DNA of 64,000 bases. Origin: Candidatus Chlorohelix allophototropha. GTDB taxonomy: Bacteria > Chloroflexota > Chloroflexia > Chloroheliales > Chloroheliaceae. The stretch lies in NCBI RefSeq assembly GCF_030389965.1, contig NZ_CP128400.1, forward strand, positions 1,178,001-1,242,000, written 5' to 3'. The translations under genes were made by a program, and so were the position numbers. Within the stretch, counting starts at the first letter, position 1. The number at the start of each line of letters is the position of its first letter. Of this stretch, positions 36,264 through 45,374 are shown in pieces. Below the pieces are notes generated by a model, which worked only from the letters and a program-made list of their open reading frames with translations, did not search any database and was not told where the DNA came from.

Positions 36264-36773
36264 ATGAAAACTCCTCGTATGATTCATCATGCCGCTTATA
36301 TGACTTGGAATATGCCCGAAACTATCAAGTTCTATACCGAGGTACTCAAGTTTAAACTGGTCGAGCATTTTGAGGAAGAGCGGTTGCCGAGCACCGGCGA
36401 CCCGTTCCCCTATTTTCATGCTTTTTTTGAATTGCCGGATGGCAGTGTAATTGCTTTTTTTGAGGTTCCCAGCTTGCCAAACCCTGAGCCGCGTGGGGCA
36501 ATAGACAAACTATTCGTGCATCTCGCTTTTGTAGTGGACAGCCTCGAAGATTTATATACGGCGAAGGCTGAATTGGAAAAATGCGGGCACTCGGTTGTAG
36601 GCATAACTGACCATAGTGCTTTTAAGTCCATCTACTTCTATGACCCGAATGGGCTTCGGCTTGAATTTGCCTGCCAAGTACGTGCCTTGACCGAAGAGGA
36701 TTCCCACCGAGCGTATCAGGCTGCCGCAGAATGGGCTATCAAGCGCGAGAAAATTCTGATGGCAAAGGCATAA
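36264..36773 (+). CDS. VOC (glyoxalase/dioxygenase superfamily) protein
   Basis: 169 residues. It starts with a VOC strand (IHHAAYMTWNMPETIKFYTEVL) and contains FFELPDGSVIAFFEVP, a Glu-containing metal strand, then a second His region (HLAFVVDSLEDLYTAK) and YFYDPNGLRLEFACQV, the usual end with the last Glu ligand. It may be a single-domain lyase, isomerase or dioxygenase. Adjacent to hppD, so aromatic-acid metabolism is the natural guess. SD AAAGGAG precedes ATG 36264. A terminator follows. Confidence 0.85.
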   Translation: MKTPRMIHHAAYMTWNMPETIKFYTEVLKFKLVEHFEEERLPSTGDPFPYFHAFFELPDGSVIAFFEVPSLPNPEPRGAIDKLFVHLAFVVDSLEDLYTAKAELEKCGHSVVGITDHSAFKSIYFYDPNGLRLEFACQVRALTEEDSHRAYQAAAEWAIKREKILMAKA

Positions 36774-36796
36774 ACAGAGGATAGGTTAAATACTTC

Positions 36797-36830
36797 GAGC
36801 AGCTTGGCAGAAATGCTAAGCTGCTCTTTT
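36797..36830 (+). terminator. terminator after the hppD-VOC operon
   Basis: A 12-bp stem GAGCAGCTTGGC / GCTAAGCTGCTC (one mismatch/wobble) with a short loop is followed by TTTT. It separates the operon from the convergent peptidase gene. Confidence 0.85.
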
Positions 36831-36834
36831 GTTA

Positions 36835-38286
36835 TTAGTGAGTAAGATAATCATCAGAATAGTATTCGGGTGGTGGTGGCGATTTTACTGATCGAATTTG
36901 TCTATAATACTTAGATTGAAAAGGTGGCAATGTTATATCGAAAAAATTGTTATCTTTTGCAGATTCCAATGCTCTTTGTCGGTCGGCTTTGCGGCGGGCG
37001 TGTCTTGTTGTATAAAAGATCAAGAAAAATAGAATCACCAGCGTCAATACCCCACCGCCAAAAAACATTTCCCAGCGCAGCCCGCTAACCGTAACACTGT
37101 TTATTTTATCACTGGAAAGAAAAGCACTGACCTTGCCGCTAAGTAGAGGAGTAGGTAATGTTATGGGTTTACCGATAATATTGTTATGCCACTGTTGCTC
37201 AATCTCGGAAAAGGATACTCCATAGGTTGCTTTGAAAGCATCGTTGAAGGCTTTAGTACGCAACTGATCTAGCAGGTTGATGAATGCAGCATCTCCCAAC
37301 TTATTTATTAAAAAGGTAATGAAGCTTACACTTTGCGCATAAGCCAGTTCTGCCAGTTTTGAATCAACCGGAAATCCGTGTGTTATTGAATCGAATCCTA
37401 AAAGGGTATTGTTCTGTACTGCATCTTTAACTATTTTTAGATAATTCGGATTTTGGGTATTCTGGTTGAATACCGCAAAGCCCTCATCGAACCAGTGTGG
37501 TACGCTTTTGCGTACAAACTGATAAAGCGCCATATGAGCCATTTCATGAGGTATGCCATAGCCGATATATTGGCTGGCGTTGCTATCCAGTGCTGCAATT
37601 AGCAGCACCTCCCCCGTTTCAGGATATGCAACCCCACCTGCCCATGCTGGTATTCGCCCATCCACCGCTTCAAAGAAATCACTATCGCTGGCGTAAATCG
37701 AAATGTAGATATGATCTGAGATAATCATATTGAAACGCTTTTCATTAGTAGCCAGTGAATCGGTGGCAACATTATACATTAGGTTCCCATAGCTGTTATC
37801 ACCCGAATACCAGCGAATAGTGACGTTTTTCCCTTCAAGTTGGTTCCAAGTTTTAGTATCTTGGTAAACAACAATGTTTTGGTTAGAAATGGCGTGCGCC
37901 CCATTATCGAGGGTTAAATCCCAGCTATATAATAGGGGTATACCGGTGGGCATATTGGTACTATTATGCAGGACAGTATAATCTGCATTAACCTGCGTTC
38001 CGGTTTGTATATCAACCGAATAAGTGCGCTCGGTTCCTTGTCGCCCAAACCTTACCTTTAACTCAAGTTTGTCAGATAAAGCGTTGGATACCTGTGCTTT
38101 AAGGTTGAATTTAACACCCACTTTGTAACGTGCTTGGGCGGATGTATCGGTAAATTCTACCACCGGAGTTTTTACTTGCGCCAGTGCGGGCGGCGCTGTA
38201 AATAGAATCAGGACATTGTAAAGCACTAAAATAGTGATGGCGAAAACAAAAGGATAGCTTTTGTGAGGATATATTAATGATTTCAA
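36835..38286 (-). CDS. membrane-anchored peptidase MA-like metallopeptidase
   Basis: 483 residues. An N-terminal signal/TM (~12-36) is followed by a beta-rich domain (~45-165) and a gluzincin-type peptidase domain. PHEMAHMAL holds HExxH, and WFDEG about 20 residues later gives the third ligand. A C-terminal TM helix (~407-428) and a basic cytosolic tail close the protein, so the protease faces outside. This is the PF13485-type layout common in Chloroflexota. TTG 38286 follows the SD GGGAG, and the upstream SpoIIE-like gene ends 3 nt before it, indicating coupling. Confidence 0.8.
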   Translation of the reverse strand: MKSLIYPHKSYPFVFAITILVLYNVLILFTAPPALAQVKTPVVEFTDTSAQARYKVGVKFNLKAQVSNALSDKLELKVRFGRQGTERTYSVDIQTGTQVNADYTVLHNSTNMPTGIPLLYSWDLTLDNGAHAISNQNIVVYQDTKTWNQLEGKNVTIRWYSGDNSYGNLMYNVATDSLATNEKRFNMIISDHIYISIYASDSDFFEAVDGRIPAWAGGVAYPETGEVLLIAALDSNASQYIGYGIPHEMAHMALYQFVRKSVPHWFDEGFAVFNQNTQNPNYLKIVKDAVQNNTLLGFDSITHGFPVDSKLAELAYAQSVSFITFLINKLGDAAFINLLDQLRTKAFNDAFKATYGVSFSEIEQQWHNNIIGKPITLPTPLLSGKVSAFLSSDKINSVTVSGLRWEMFFGGGVLTLVILFFLIFYTTRHARRKADRQRALESAKDNNFFDITLPPFQSKYYRQIRSVKSPPPPEYYSDDYLTH

Positions 38287-38289
38287 CTC

Positions 38290-39045
38290 TTAGCTCCCGA
38301 TAACAGGCAAATAAGGAATATTCATGGAAATGCGTCGGGGAATTGAGTCGCCATCTTCACCAGACCCATTCTTGACCGCCATCACCACTACACTCATATC
38401 ATCCGCAGGTCTTCGCTGGTCATAACTTATTGCCAATTCAAGTAAGGCATCAGCGCAGCTTTGAGCATTTGCATCTTCCTGAGAGATTAGGTTGGTAATT
38501 ACGGTTGGTAGGTCAATTGATTTATTATAACGCGATCCTGCCCCAGTAATCCCATCGGTGAAAGCGAAAGCCCACCAACCGGGTTCGAGCGGGTACTCAT
38601 ATATATGGGGGCGAGTACGTGGATAAATTCCAATAGGGGTGACTTCTAGTTTCAATGTTACTAATTCTGACGCGGTTTTTTCGGACGGGCGGACTACATA
38701 GGCTGGTATGGGGTTGTTACAGGTTATAACCATTGTATTGGTGGCGAAATCGGCTGATAGTATATTTAAGGTGGCTGAGACTTGCCCATATCGTAACGAA
38801 TATAGGTAATCGCTGGCGGCTCGCGCCGCAACGCCATCTCGTGCCCCATCCTTGATTAAGGAAAGACATTTTCCCGCCACAAGGTTGCTTATAGCTTTAG
38901 CCGCGCGACCGCTGCCCTGCCCGTCTACCAGAATAGCGGTAAAACCGCCCGCCATTCCCGGTTTTTCAACAATTTCAAGGGTATCTCCGCTCTCGCGGCT
39001 GGCATATTTATTCACTTTAGCCGTAGCTATTTGTACTTCCAGCAT
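38290..39045 (-). CDS. SpoIIE-family (PP2C-like) protein phosphatase
   Basis: 251 residues matching a stand-alone PPM/SpoIIE catalytic domain, similar in size to RsbX. Metal-binding acidic sites appear in AILVDGQGSGRAA, in AFTDGITGAG and in RPADDMSVVVMAV. There is no sensor domain. Such enzymes dephosphorylate Ser/Thr on regulatory proteins such as anti-sigma antagonists. It is cotranscribed with the metallopeptidase gene. The start ATG at 39045 has no clear SD. The promoter of the divergent tRNA gene begins 4 nt away. Confidence 0.8.
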   Translation of the reverse strand: MLEVQIATAKVNKYASRESGDTLEIVEKPGMAGGFTAILVDGQGSGRAAKAISNLVAGKCLSLIKDGARDGVAARAASDYLYSLRYGQVSATLNILSADFATNTMVITCNNPIPAYVVRPSEKTASELVTLKLEVTPIGIYPRTRPHIYEYPLEPGWWAFAFTDGITGAGSRYNKSIDLPTVITNLISQEDANAQSCADALLELAISYDQRRPADDMSVVVMAVKNGSGEDGDSIPRRISMNIPYLPVIGS

Positions 39046-39048
39046 AAG

Positions 39049-39077
39049 TTGAAAACTGTCTTCAAATCGGCTATAAT
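39049..39077 (+). promoter_or_regulatory. promoter of the tRNA gene
   Basis: TTGAAA (39049-39054), a 17-nt spacer and a perfect TATAAT (39072-39077), ending 22 nt before the tRNA. Confidence 0.8.
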
Positions 39078-39099
39078 CCGTATACTTTTTGAGATGTAG

Positions 39100-39172
39100 G
39101 GGCCCATAGCGCAGCGGTTAGCGCAATCGACTCATAATCGACAGGTCGCAGGTTCGAATCCTGCTGGGCCCA
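39100..39172 (+). tRNA. tRNA with CAT anticodon (Ile2-type or elongator Met)
   Basis: A 73-nt cloverleaf. The acceptor stem is GGGCCCA/TGGGCCC, the D stem GCGC/GCGC, the anticodon loop CTCATAA, and the T arm GCAGG-TTCGAAT-CCTGC. The anticodon stem has one A-C mismatch at its top. No CCA is encoded. C4-G69 and C5-G68 pairs match the TilS identity elements of tRNA-Ile2 (lysidine-modified), so it may decode AUA rather than AUG. Confidence 0.95.
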
Positions 39173-39257
39173 TCTTCCTTCTTTCTCAATCTACCACACT
39201 GTTGTGGTCAAATTATAGCATAATTCCCGTTGTATAAATAGAAGGAAAAATCAATAG

Positions 39258-40703
39258 GTGAAGCTTTTCAAGGCTTTAGTAAAGCTTAAAGTTTGGTTTG
39301 CTTTTGTGTTATCGGTGGTTGTTTTAGGAATAGTGGTTTCGATAATTTTATCACAGCCTAGCAATAAAATCGAAACCGTTATTATTAATACATCCTTACC
39401 AACTGCAACTTCAACGCTTGAGTCAACTATTGAAGTACTTACTGCTACGCCTACTGCTACCGCTACTCCAAAGCCAACGCCTAGTCCAACTCCATTGCCT
39501 ACTGTTACCCCATTGCCTTTTTCTAACCGTTTTTATTATAAACCCAAAGATGTAGTAAGCCAAATAAGACCCGGTGTAGTTTATATCAGACGCGAACTTA
39601 CCTCACCGGGACCACTGAAAATAAATATAATGCTATTCGATTTGACTGCGCCCGAATTTGACTTGCGTGTGGTTATGAAGAACGGTTACCTCAGCGGAGT
39701 TGCGCCAACCAGTAAACTGCTAAAGGAATTTAATGGTTTAGCGGCGGTAAACGGTGATTTGTTCAGCGGTCAGGGGTTGCCTCAAGGTTTGGTGATTTCA
39801 GATGGCAAAGTAGCGATGGCTCCGAAATATCGGGCTACTTTTGGCTGGACAAAAGATCGGCAGCCCTTTATTGGCTATTTTACCCAGGATTGGACATGGC
39901 CCTCCACAGTTTCTACTGCTAAAGGCGAAAAACATAGCCTTCAGCTGCTTAATACCTCGTGTAGTGGTGGGCGAGGCGAAGATTTGCTATGTATCTACAA
40001 TGAAATGGCGCGGACAGTATCAGGGCGCAGCGGCGATTTAAAGGTGATGGTTTCACCAAACAATATGGTTATAGATATTGACGATACCGGCAAGGATTGG
40101 AAAATCACCGAAGGTTACAATGTGCTCTTGGCACGTCAGGGGACAGATTCTTGGCGTTGGCTCAAACAAAATGCTGTAAAATATGAGCCACTTTACATAA
40201 TGATTAATACAAATTATAATCTGGGACTTTTCCAACAAGCGGTGAGTGGCGGTCCTATCTTCTTAAAAGATGGCGACTTTGTTCAGGACTGTCTGTGCAA
40301 TCTGACAGATTGCAGCCAAGTAACTCAAAAGCAATATCAAGGTGCGCGCTGTGAAGAGTTTGACCTTGAATGGAAAATGAGCCACTATCTAACCACTCGC
40401 ATGCCTCGCACGGGTATTGGTTATAACGATAAGAAAACCCTGCTAGTGGTGGCACAATCTGATGGCTATCAGCCCGGCTTCAGTATTGGTATGACTCAGA
40501 AGGAATTTGCCGACCTGTTTCTTGAGTTTGGCGCGACTACTGCTATGGAATTGGATGGTGGTGGTAGCAGTACAATGGCATTGGATGGTAAGTTGGTAAG
40601 TCGTCCCAGTGACGGAAGCGGTTTGGTGGAACGTCAGGTTCCAAACGCCGTAGTATTTTACTGGAAAGATCCACCGCTTCCTCGAAATATCGGAAGCCGC
40701 TAG
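39258..40703 (+). CDS. phosphodiester glycosidase-family (NAGPA-like) membrane protein
   Basis: 481 residues. There is an N-terminal TM anchor (~10-32), then a Thr/Pro-rich wall or spacer segment (~45-85), then a PF09992-type domain (~110-470). The domain hallmarks are AVNGDLFS near its start, RMPRTGIGY, and the C-terminal TTAMELDGGGSSTMALDG, which is the signature region of uncovering-enzyme (NAGPA)-like hydrolases. They cut phosphodiester-linked sugars, probably in the envelope. GTG 39258 follows an AGAAGG SD. It is single, between the tRNA and an AT-rich gap. Confidence 0.85.
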   Translation: MKLFKALVKLKVWFAFVLSVVVLGIVVSIILSQPSNKIETVIINTSLPTATSTLESTIEVLTATPTATATPKPTPSPTPLPTVTPLPFSNRFYYKPKDVVSQIRPGVVYIRRELTSPGPLKINIMLFDLTAPEFDLRVVMKNGYLSGVAPTSKLLKEFNGLAAVNGDLFSGQGLPQGLVISDGKVAMAPKYRATFGWTKDRQPFIGYFTQDWTWPSTVSTAKGEKHSLQLLNTSCSGGRGEDLLCIYNEMARTVSGRSGDLKVMVSPNNMVIDIDDTGKDWKITEGYNVLLARQGTDSWRWLKQNAVKYEPLYIMINTNYNLGLFQQAVSGGPIFLKDGDFVQDCLCNLTDCSQVTQKQYQGARCEEFDLEWKMSHYLTTRMPRTGIGYNDKKTLLVVAQSDGYQPGFSIGMTQKEFADLFLEFGATTAMELDGGGSSTMALDGKLVSRPSDGSGLVERQVPNAVVFYWKDPPLPRNIGSR

Positions 40704-41012
40704 AGAAATTTGAAACCCCGTTACTTTGAACCTAGTAAGTGGTCTCATAAATATTTTAGATTCGCTGTGAACTAGCTGTAGAACCCCCGCTTTAGCCTGA
40801 CACCATACTCAAGGTTTGTAATAGTACAGTAAATTGGAAATAAAACGGTAGTAGCAAGCCCGGAAAGTGCGACCAGTAAAAGTTCCCTTGAAAGGGTTCA
40901 CTAACGCTCGGTTGAAATAATCAACTAGCACATAACGGTACGGCAGTCTCGCAGCGTATAGTTATGGGTGACGTAGATTTAAAATAATTTAGCCAGAGCT
41001 TAACAACTATTA
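40704..41012. other. intergenic region, possible RNA hairpins
   Basis: 309 bp between convergent genes. No ORF of note. It holds a hairpin GTTGA-AATAA-TCAAC (40911-40925) and a short CCCTT/AAGGG dyad at 40884-40895. No poly-T terminator was seen. A small RNA could be here but nothing matches a known family. Confidence 0.3.
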
Positions 41013-41474
41013 TTATCGAGTAGGTGTTGGCGTGACACGGGGCGGGATTTTCAGTTTTTGCCCGACTAAAAGTGAGTTAGGGTCATTCAAATTATTGAGC
41101 GATATTAGATCATCAATATCAACTTTAAGGCGTACTGCAATTCCGGTTAAGGTGTCTCCTGCCTGCACCACATAAACATCACCGCTTACCGATAGGGTTG
41201 GCGTAGAGGAAGGCGTACCTTTAATAGTAGTAGTTGGGCGAGGGGTTTGTGCCGGTGTAGCTGTTGGCAAAGGAGTCGCTGTAGGTAAGGCTTGAAAGGT
41301 TGACTGCGCATTTACAGTAAGGCGTTCATAGGATAGGGTGGGCGTGACAATAACAATATAAGGTGTTTGAAGTGTTCCACCGATAGGGGTAGAATATCCA
41401 CAAGCAGTAAGAGTAGCTAAGGATAGCAGGAGAATAAAACAAGTTACAAGTTGTGCCCGCAATTTGATTTTCAT
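41013..41474 (-). CDS. LysM-domain lipoprotein
   Basis: 153 residues from ATG 41474. The lipobox is LTAC (Cys25), preceded by a hydrophobic stretch. A Thr/Pro-rich linker (~50-95) leads to one C-terminal LysM domain (YVVQAGDTLTGIAVRLKVD, NNLNDPNSLLVGQKLKIP), which binds N-acetylglucosamine polymers such as peptidoglycan. A longer in-frame start at 41546 would put 24 residues in front of the signal peptide and is unlikely. No catalytic domain is attached. It is single. Confidence 0.85.
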   Translation of the reverse strand: MKIKLRAQLVTCFILLLSLATLTACGYSTPIGGTLQTPYIVIVTPTLSYERLTVNAQSTFQALPTATPLPTATPAQTPRPTTTIKGTPSSTPTLSVSGDVYVVQAGDTLTGIAVRLKVDIDDLISLNNLNDPNSLLVGQKLKIPPRVTPTPTR

Positions 41475-41617
41475 ATTCAGAATATACCCCCACAACTCGA
41501 TCGAGTCAAGTTTCCAGATTGAGAAACGAGTAACGAATGATTTCAAAATCCACTCGATACCCGTTGCTCTTGACTGGAAATGCCCTACTCTTGTCGGGAG
41601 GAAGGACGGGTGAAACC

Positions 41618-43720
41618 TTATTTACTCCAGTAGTCGCCTATTTTTGCATCGGCGACGATTGGAACTTCTTTAAGAATTTCATGACCGGCGCGTATCATTT
41701 CATGTTCTACCAGTTTACAAACTTCTTCTGCCTGATCTTCGCGCACTTCCACTACAATTTCGTCGTGTACAGTGTTAACTACTTTGGCATCATAGGCTAC
41801 CAGACGTTCGCGCAAAAATACCAGCGCCATCTTAGTCATATCGGCATTACAGCCCTGAATAGGGGCGTTCTTACCCTGCCGCTCGATTTCAGAAGAACGC
41901 TTTCGGTAATCCGGGTCATCTGAAGATGGCAGATTATAATAACGTTTGCGCCCCAGAGGGGTAGGGCTATATCCCTTTTTCACCGAGTCGCGCCCGGCTT
42001 TATCCAGCCATTTTTGTACACCACTGAAGGCTTTAAAATAGGCGCTAATCAATTCGCGTGCTTCATCCACTGTTTTATCAATGCGTACTGCTAACCCTTG
42101 CGGACCCATCCCATAAGCCAGCCCAAAGTTAATTGCTTTAGCGGCATTGCGCTGTTCTTTTGATACATCTTCTACGCGAACCTGGAACATTTGACTGGCT
42201 GCTAACTTATGCAAATCTCCGCCTGTGCGGAAAGCTTCAAGGAAGGCGGGGTCACTGCTCAGTTCTGCCAGAATACGCAACTCTGCTTGAGAATAGTCGC
42301 AGGTAATCAGCTTGTAGCCTTCTTGTGCGATGAAGCAGGAGCGGAAATCGGAAGTGGCGGGAATTTGCTGCACATTGGGGTTCGAGCAGCTAAAACGCCC
42401 TGTATCTGCGCCATACTGGATAAAATCAGGATGAATGCGTCCGGTTTCGGTTCTGACTTGCGCCAATAAGCCCTCGCCGAAGGATCCAAGCGTTTTTTCG
42501 TGGCTGCGATATTCCAAGAGCTTTTTAACTGCAGGGTGATTATATTTATTCAACGTGGCTTCAGAGGTATCTTCCAGCACGATACCTAGCTTACCGAACT
42601 CGGTCATAATTTGCTGACTGCTGTTCAGGTTGATCAAATATTCATCGTTTCCGAACATTGAGCCTTGTTTGGTAGCGCCTCCGGGTAGCATTGACATTAA
42701 CTCGTCCCGCGCTAGATCACGTTTCTTTTCTACTTCTGCGAGGATGGCGCGCCATTTATTGGTATCCAACTTACAACCTGCCAGTTCGAGATCGCCTACT
42801 GCGGCTACACAACGGAATTCAAGATCAGCGACCTTGAACATCTTTTCCTCTTTAAGTTTGGCGAGTTGTTGGGCATATATTGGGAAAAGGCACAGTGCGT
42901 CACGGGCAGCATAAGCTAGCTGATCTTGCGAAACATGCCCGACGGAATTAGCCCCATAGAAGGTTTTTCGCACCTCCTTATCCATAATCTCCCCGGTATA
43001 GCGTTTTACCAGCGCTGCCAAATTATTTTCTTTGCTGACACCGGCGGTTAGCAAGCGTTCTGCCAACATTGTGTCATAGATATTTTCCAGCACGATATCG
43101 GCGCGCTCTTTCAGCATTTCATAATCGAACTTGGCGTTTTGTAAAATCTTCAGGATGCGCGGGTTCTCTAGCAAACGTTTTAAGGGTGTCAGACGTACTT
43201 TGGTAGCGTCGATAATGTAGCATATTTGTGGAGAGGCAACCTGTACCAGTAGCAATTTGGAGGTAAAAGGATCCAAACCGCTAGTTTCAGTGTCAATTCC
43301 CAACAATTGCTCATGGAGAAGTAGGTCTATTACTTGTTCTAACCGCAAATTGTCCGAAATCAGCTCGAATTTGATCGGTGGCATCCCATCGGACTGAATG
43401 ACCGGGTAGGTAGTAGTGCCGAAGTTCTCGGCTATATTGCTATGGTCAACTTTGTTATAGGCTACTCGTGGTTTAGGTTCGGTGGGTGTAGGCACAGTTT
43501 TTACAGGCGCTTTTTTCTTCGTTTCTTCGAGCGCTACTAACTGGGCAGCTTTACGCGCGGAAGTTTCTTCCGTATATTGCTTCAGTATCTCTAGATACTC
43601 ATTTTCACTACGGAAAGTAATTTCAGGATTACTTGAACTTTTGCTAACAGTAGGAAGCAATTCTTCGAAGGCGGGTAATTCTGATTTGTCTTGCTTTAGT
43701 GATTCGTCCAGTTTTAACAT
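41618..43720 (-). CDS. DNA polymerase I without 5'-nuclease domain
   Basis: 700 residues. Residues ~1-115 are a poorly conserved Lys/Pro-rich N-terminus. A 3'-5' exonuclease-like domain follows (~120-310), with the intact first motif GIDTETSG and a YAARDALC end motif. The family-A polymerase domain (~330-700) has LITCDYSQAELRI (motif A), RNAAKAINFGLAYGMG (motif B) and NTVHDEIVVEV (motif C). The 5' nuclease found in full-length PolA is absent. Such shortened family-A enzymes occur in Chloroflexota and elsewhere. It probably replicates or repairs DNA with proofreading. Confidence 0.9.
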   Translation of the reverse strand: MLKLDESLKQDKSELPAFEELLPTVSKSSSNPEITFRSENEYLEILKQYTEETSARKAAQLVALEETKKKAPVKTVPTPTEPKPRVAYNKVDHSNIAENFGTTTYPVIQSDGMPPIKFELISDNLRLEQVIDLLLHEQLLGIDTETSGLDPFTSKLLLVQVASPQICYIIDATKVRLTPLKRLLENPRILKILQNAKFDYEMLKERADIVLENIYDTMLAERLLTAGVSKENNLAALVKRYTGEIMDKEVRKTFYGANSVGHVSQDQLAYAARDALCLFPIYAQQLAKLKEEKMFKVADLEFRCVAAVGDLELAGCKLDTNKWRAILAEVEKKRDLARDELMSMLPGGATKQGSMFGNDEYLINLNSSQQIMTEFGKLGIVLEDTSEATLNKYNHPAVKKLLEYRSHEKTLGSFGEGLLAQVRTETGRIHPDFIQYGADTGRFSCSNPNVQQIPATSDFRSCFIAQEGYKLITCDYSQAELRILAELSSDPAFLEAFRTGGDLHKLAASQMFQVRVEDVSKEQRNAAKAINFGLAYGMGPQGLAVRIDKTVDEARELISAYFKAFSGVQKWLDKAGRDSVKKGYSPTPLGRKRYYNLPSSDDPDYRKRSSEIERQGKNAPIQGCNADMTKMALVFLRERLVAYDAKVVNTVHDEIVVEVREDQAEEVCKLVEHEMIRAGHEILKEVPIVADAKIGDYWSK

Positions 43721-43932
43721 TTATGTAGTTTTTGATTCCTGTAAGAGTTTTTAGAACAATTTTACGATGTTTATTTTATAATAATTCATCAAAAAAGTTA
43801 ATCCCTTTATCCACCAATTTTATCCACTACTTTTCCACCGTTCTCCACATATGCACAGTTGCGTTAAGGTTTAAAGTGCCGTAATATCGCTAAGAAGTTC
43901 AATGTTAAAAATAAGAAGGAGCTAATATACGT

Positions 43933-44919
43933 ATGAAAGTACTTGTGACCGGTGGTGCAGGCTATATCGGGGCGCATACCGTGCGCGAATTGGTCAATCG
44001 TGGTTACGAAGTGGTTGTGTTAGATAATATGGAATACGGCTACGAAAAAGCCTTACTGGGTCAGGCAAAACTGGTACGTGGAAACATTGCCGATTCAGCT
44101 TTATTGGATAGCCTTTTCCAGACAGAAAAACCCGATGGAGTAATGCACTTCGCTGCTTACAAAAATGTGGGTGAATCGGTTGCAAACCCCTCCAAATATT
44201 TCAATAACAATGTGACCGGAACTTTGAGCTTGTTAGATGCAATGGTACGCAATAACATAAACTATTTTATTTTTTCTTCAAGTTGCTCGGTGTATGGTAC
44301 ACCTCAAAACTTGCCCGCCAGCGAAACTAATAACCCTTTTAACCCTGAAAGCCCTTACGCCTTGTCCAAATATATGGTGGAACAGATTTTGAAGTGGTAC
44401 GACCATTCTTTTGGACTACGTTCTATTAGCCTTCGCTATTTTAATGCTGCCGGAGCATCTTTTGATTCTAAAATCGGGGAAGACTGGACGATGTCATTAA
44501 ATCTGGTGCCGGTGGTGTTGAAAGCGGCGTTGGGTGTAACTCCCAAAGTGTTGATTTTCGGCAATGATTACCCTACCCGTGATGGCACATGTATCCGGGA
44601 TTATATCCATGTGGTTGATCTCGCCGATGCACATGTGGCAGCGCTCGAACACCTGCGTGCAACCAATCAGACTACTGCGTATAATCTTGGTACTGGAGAG
44701 GGCAGCACAGTACAGGATGTAGTTGATTTGGCAAAGCGTATCAGTGGCGTAGATTTTGTAGCGGAAGTGGTTCCCCGGCGATTAGGCGATCCGGTTGGTA
44801 TTTGGGCGGATACCTCGAAAGCAGAAATTGAGTTGAACTGGAAAGCTAAATACAGACTTGAAGAAATAATTCGTACTGCTTGGGAATGGCACAGTACACA
44901 TCCAAACGGGTATAAATAA
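43933..44919 (+). CDS. galE: UDP-glucose 4-epimerase
   Basis: 328 residues, extended SDR fold. NAD-binding VTGGAGYIGAHT is at the N-terminus, NMEYGYEKA in the second strand, SSCSVYG carries the Ser/Thr part, and SPYALSKYMVEQ supplies the catalytic Tyr-Lys pair. DGTCIRDYIHVVDLADAH is the typical GalE sugar-binding segment. It interconverts UDP-glucose and UDP-galactose for cell-surface polymers. ATG 43933 follows AAGGAG by 12 nt. It is single and closed by a strong hairpin. Confidence 0.95.
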   Translation: MKVLVTGGAGYIGAHTVRELVNRGYEVVVLDNMEYGYEKALLGQAKLVRGNIADSALLDSLFQTEKPDGVMHFAAYKNVGESVANPSKYFNNNVTGTLSLLDAMVRNNINYFIFSSSCSVYGTPQNLPASETNNPFNPESPYALSKYMVEQILKWYDHSFGLRSISLRYFNAAGASFDSKIGEDWTMSLNLVPVVLKAALGVTPKVLIFGNDYPTRDGTCIRDYIHVVDLADAHVAALEHLRATNQTTAYNLGTGEGSTVQDVVDLAKRISGVDFVAEVVPRRLGDPVGIWADTSKAEIELNWKAKYRLEEIIRTAWEWHSTHPNGYK

Positions 44920-44922
44920 GCT

Positions 44923-44954
44923 AAAAGACCCTCCCAATGTCGGGAGGGTCTTTT
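44923..44954. terminator. bidirectional terminator between galE and trxA
   Basis: A GACCCTCCC / GGGAGGGTC stem with a six-base loop, flanked by AAAA on the left and TTTT on the right. It serves the convergent galE and thioredoxin genes. Confidence 0.9.
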
Positions 44955-44972
44955 AATTACTACGGTTCTGCT

Positions 44973-45305
44973 TTAAGAGAGTAGCGGGTCAATCTGGGAA
45001 AGAATGCGTGCCTTGGGCTGATTACCTACCAGTTGAGCGGCAGGCTTGCCGTTCTTGAACAAAATCATAGTAGGAATGCTCAGGATACCGAATTTGCTGG
45101 CAACTTCCGGATTGTCGTCCACATCCATCTTAACGACTTTAAGTTTACCGATTTTCTCATCTGCAATCTGTTCAAGGGTCGGTGAAAGCATTTTGCACGG
45201 ACCACACCAAGTTGCCCAGAAATCTACCAACACCGGTTGCTCGTTGCTGGCGTTGATAACTTCCTGCTGGAAGGTATTGTCGGAAACTACTGCTGGTTTA
45301 GCCAT
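44973..45305 (-). CDS. trxA: thioredoxin
   Basis: 110 residues, full-length thioredoxin. The redox-active site is WATWCGPCKM, the cis-Pro loop is SIPTMILFKNG, and VDFWA plus KVVKMDVDDNP are typical. ATG 45305 follows GAGGAG. It reduces disulfides in cytosolic proteins with thioredoxin reductase. A close paralogue lies 70 nt upstream on the same strand, so the pair is probably one operon from a tandem duplication. Confidence 0.96.
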   Translation of the reverse strand: MAKPAVVSDNTFQQEVINASNEQPVLVDFWATWCGPCKMLSPTLEQIADEKIGKLKVVKMDVDDNPEVASKFGILSIPTMILFKNGKPAAQLVGNQPKARILSQIDPLLS

Positions 45306-45374
45306 TTTTTAATAACTCCTCTAATTTGCTAAATAATCTGATTATAAGAGCGTTGTGATTGCTACCACTTTGCC

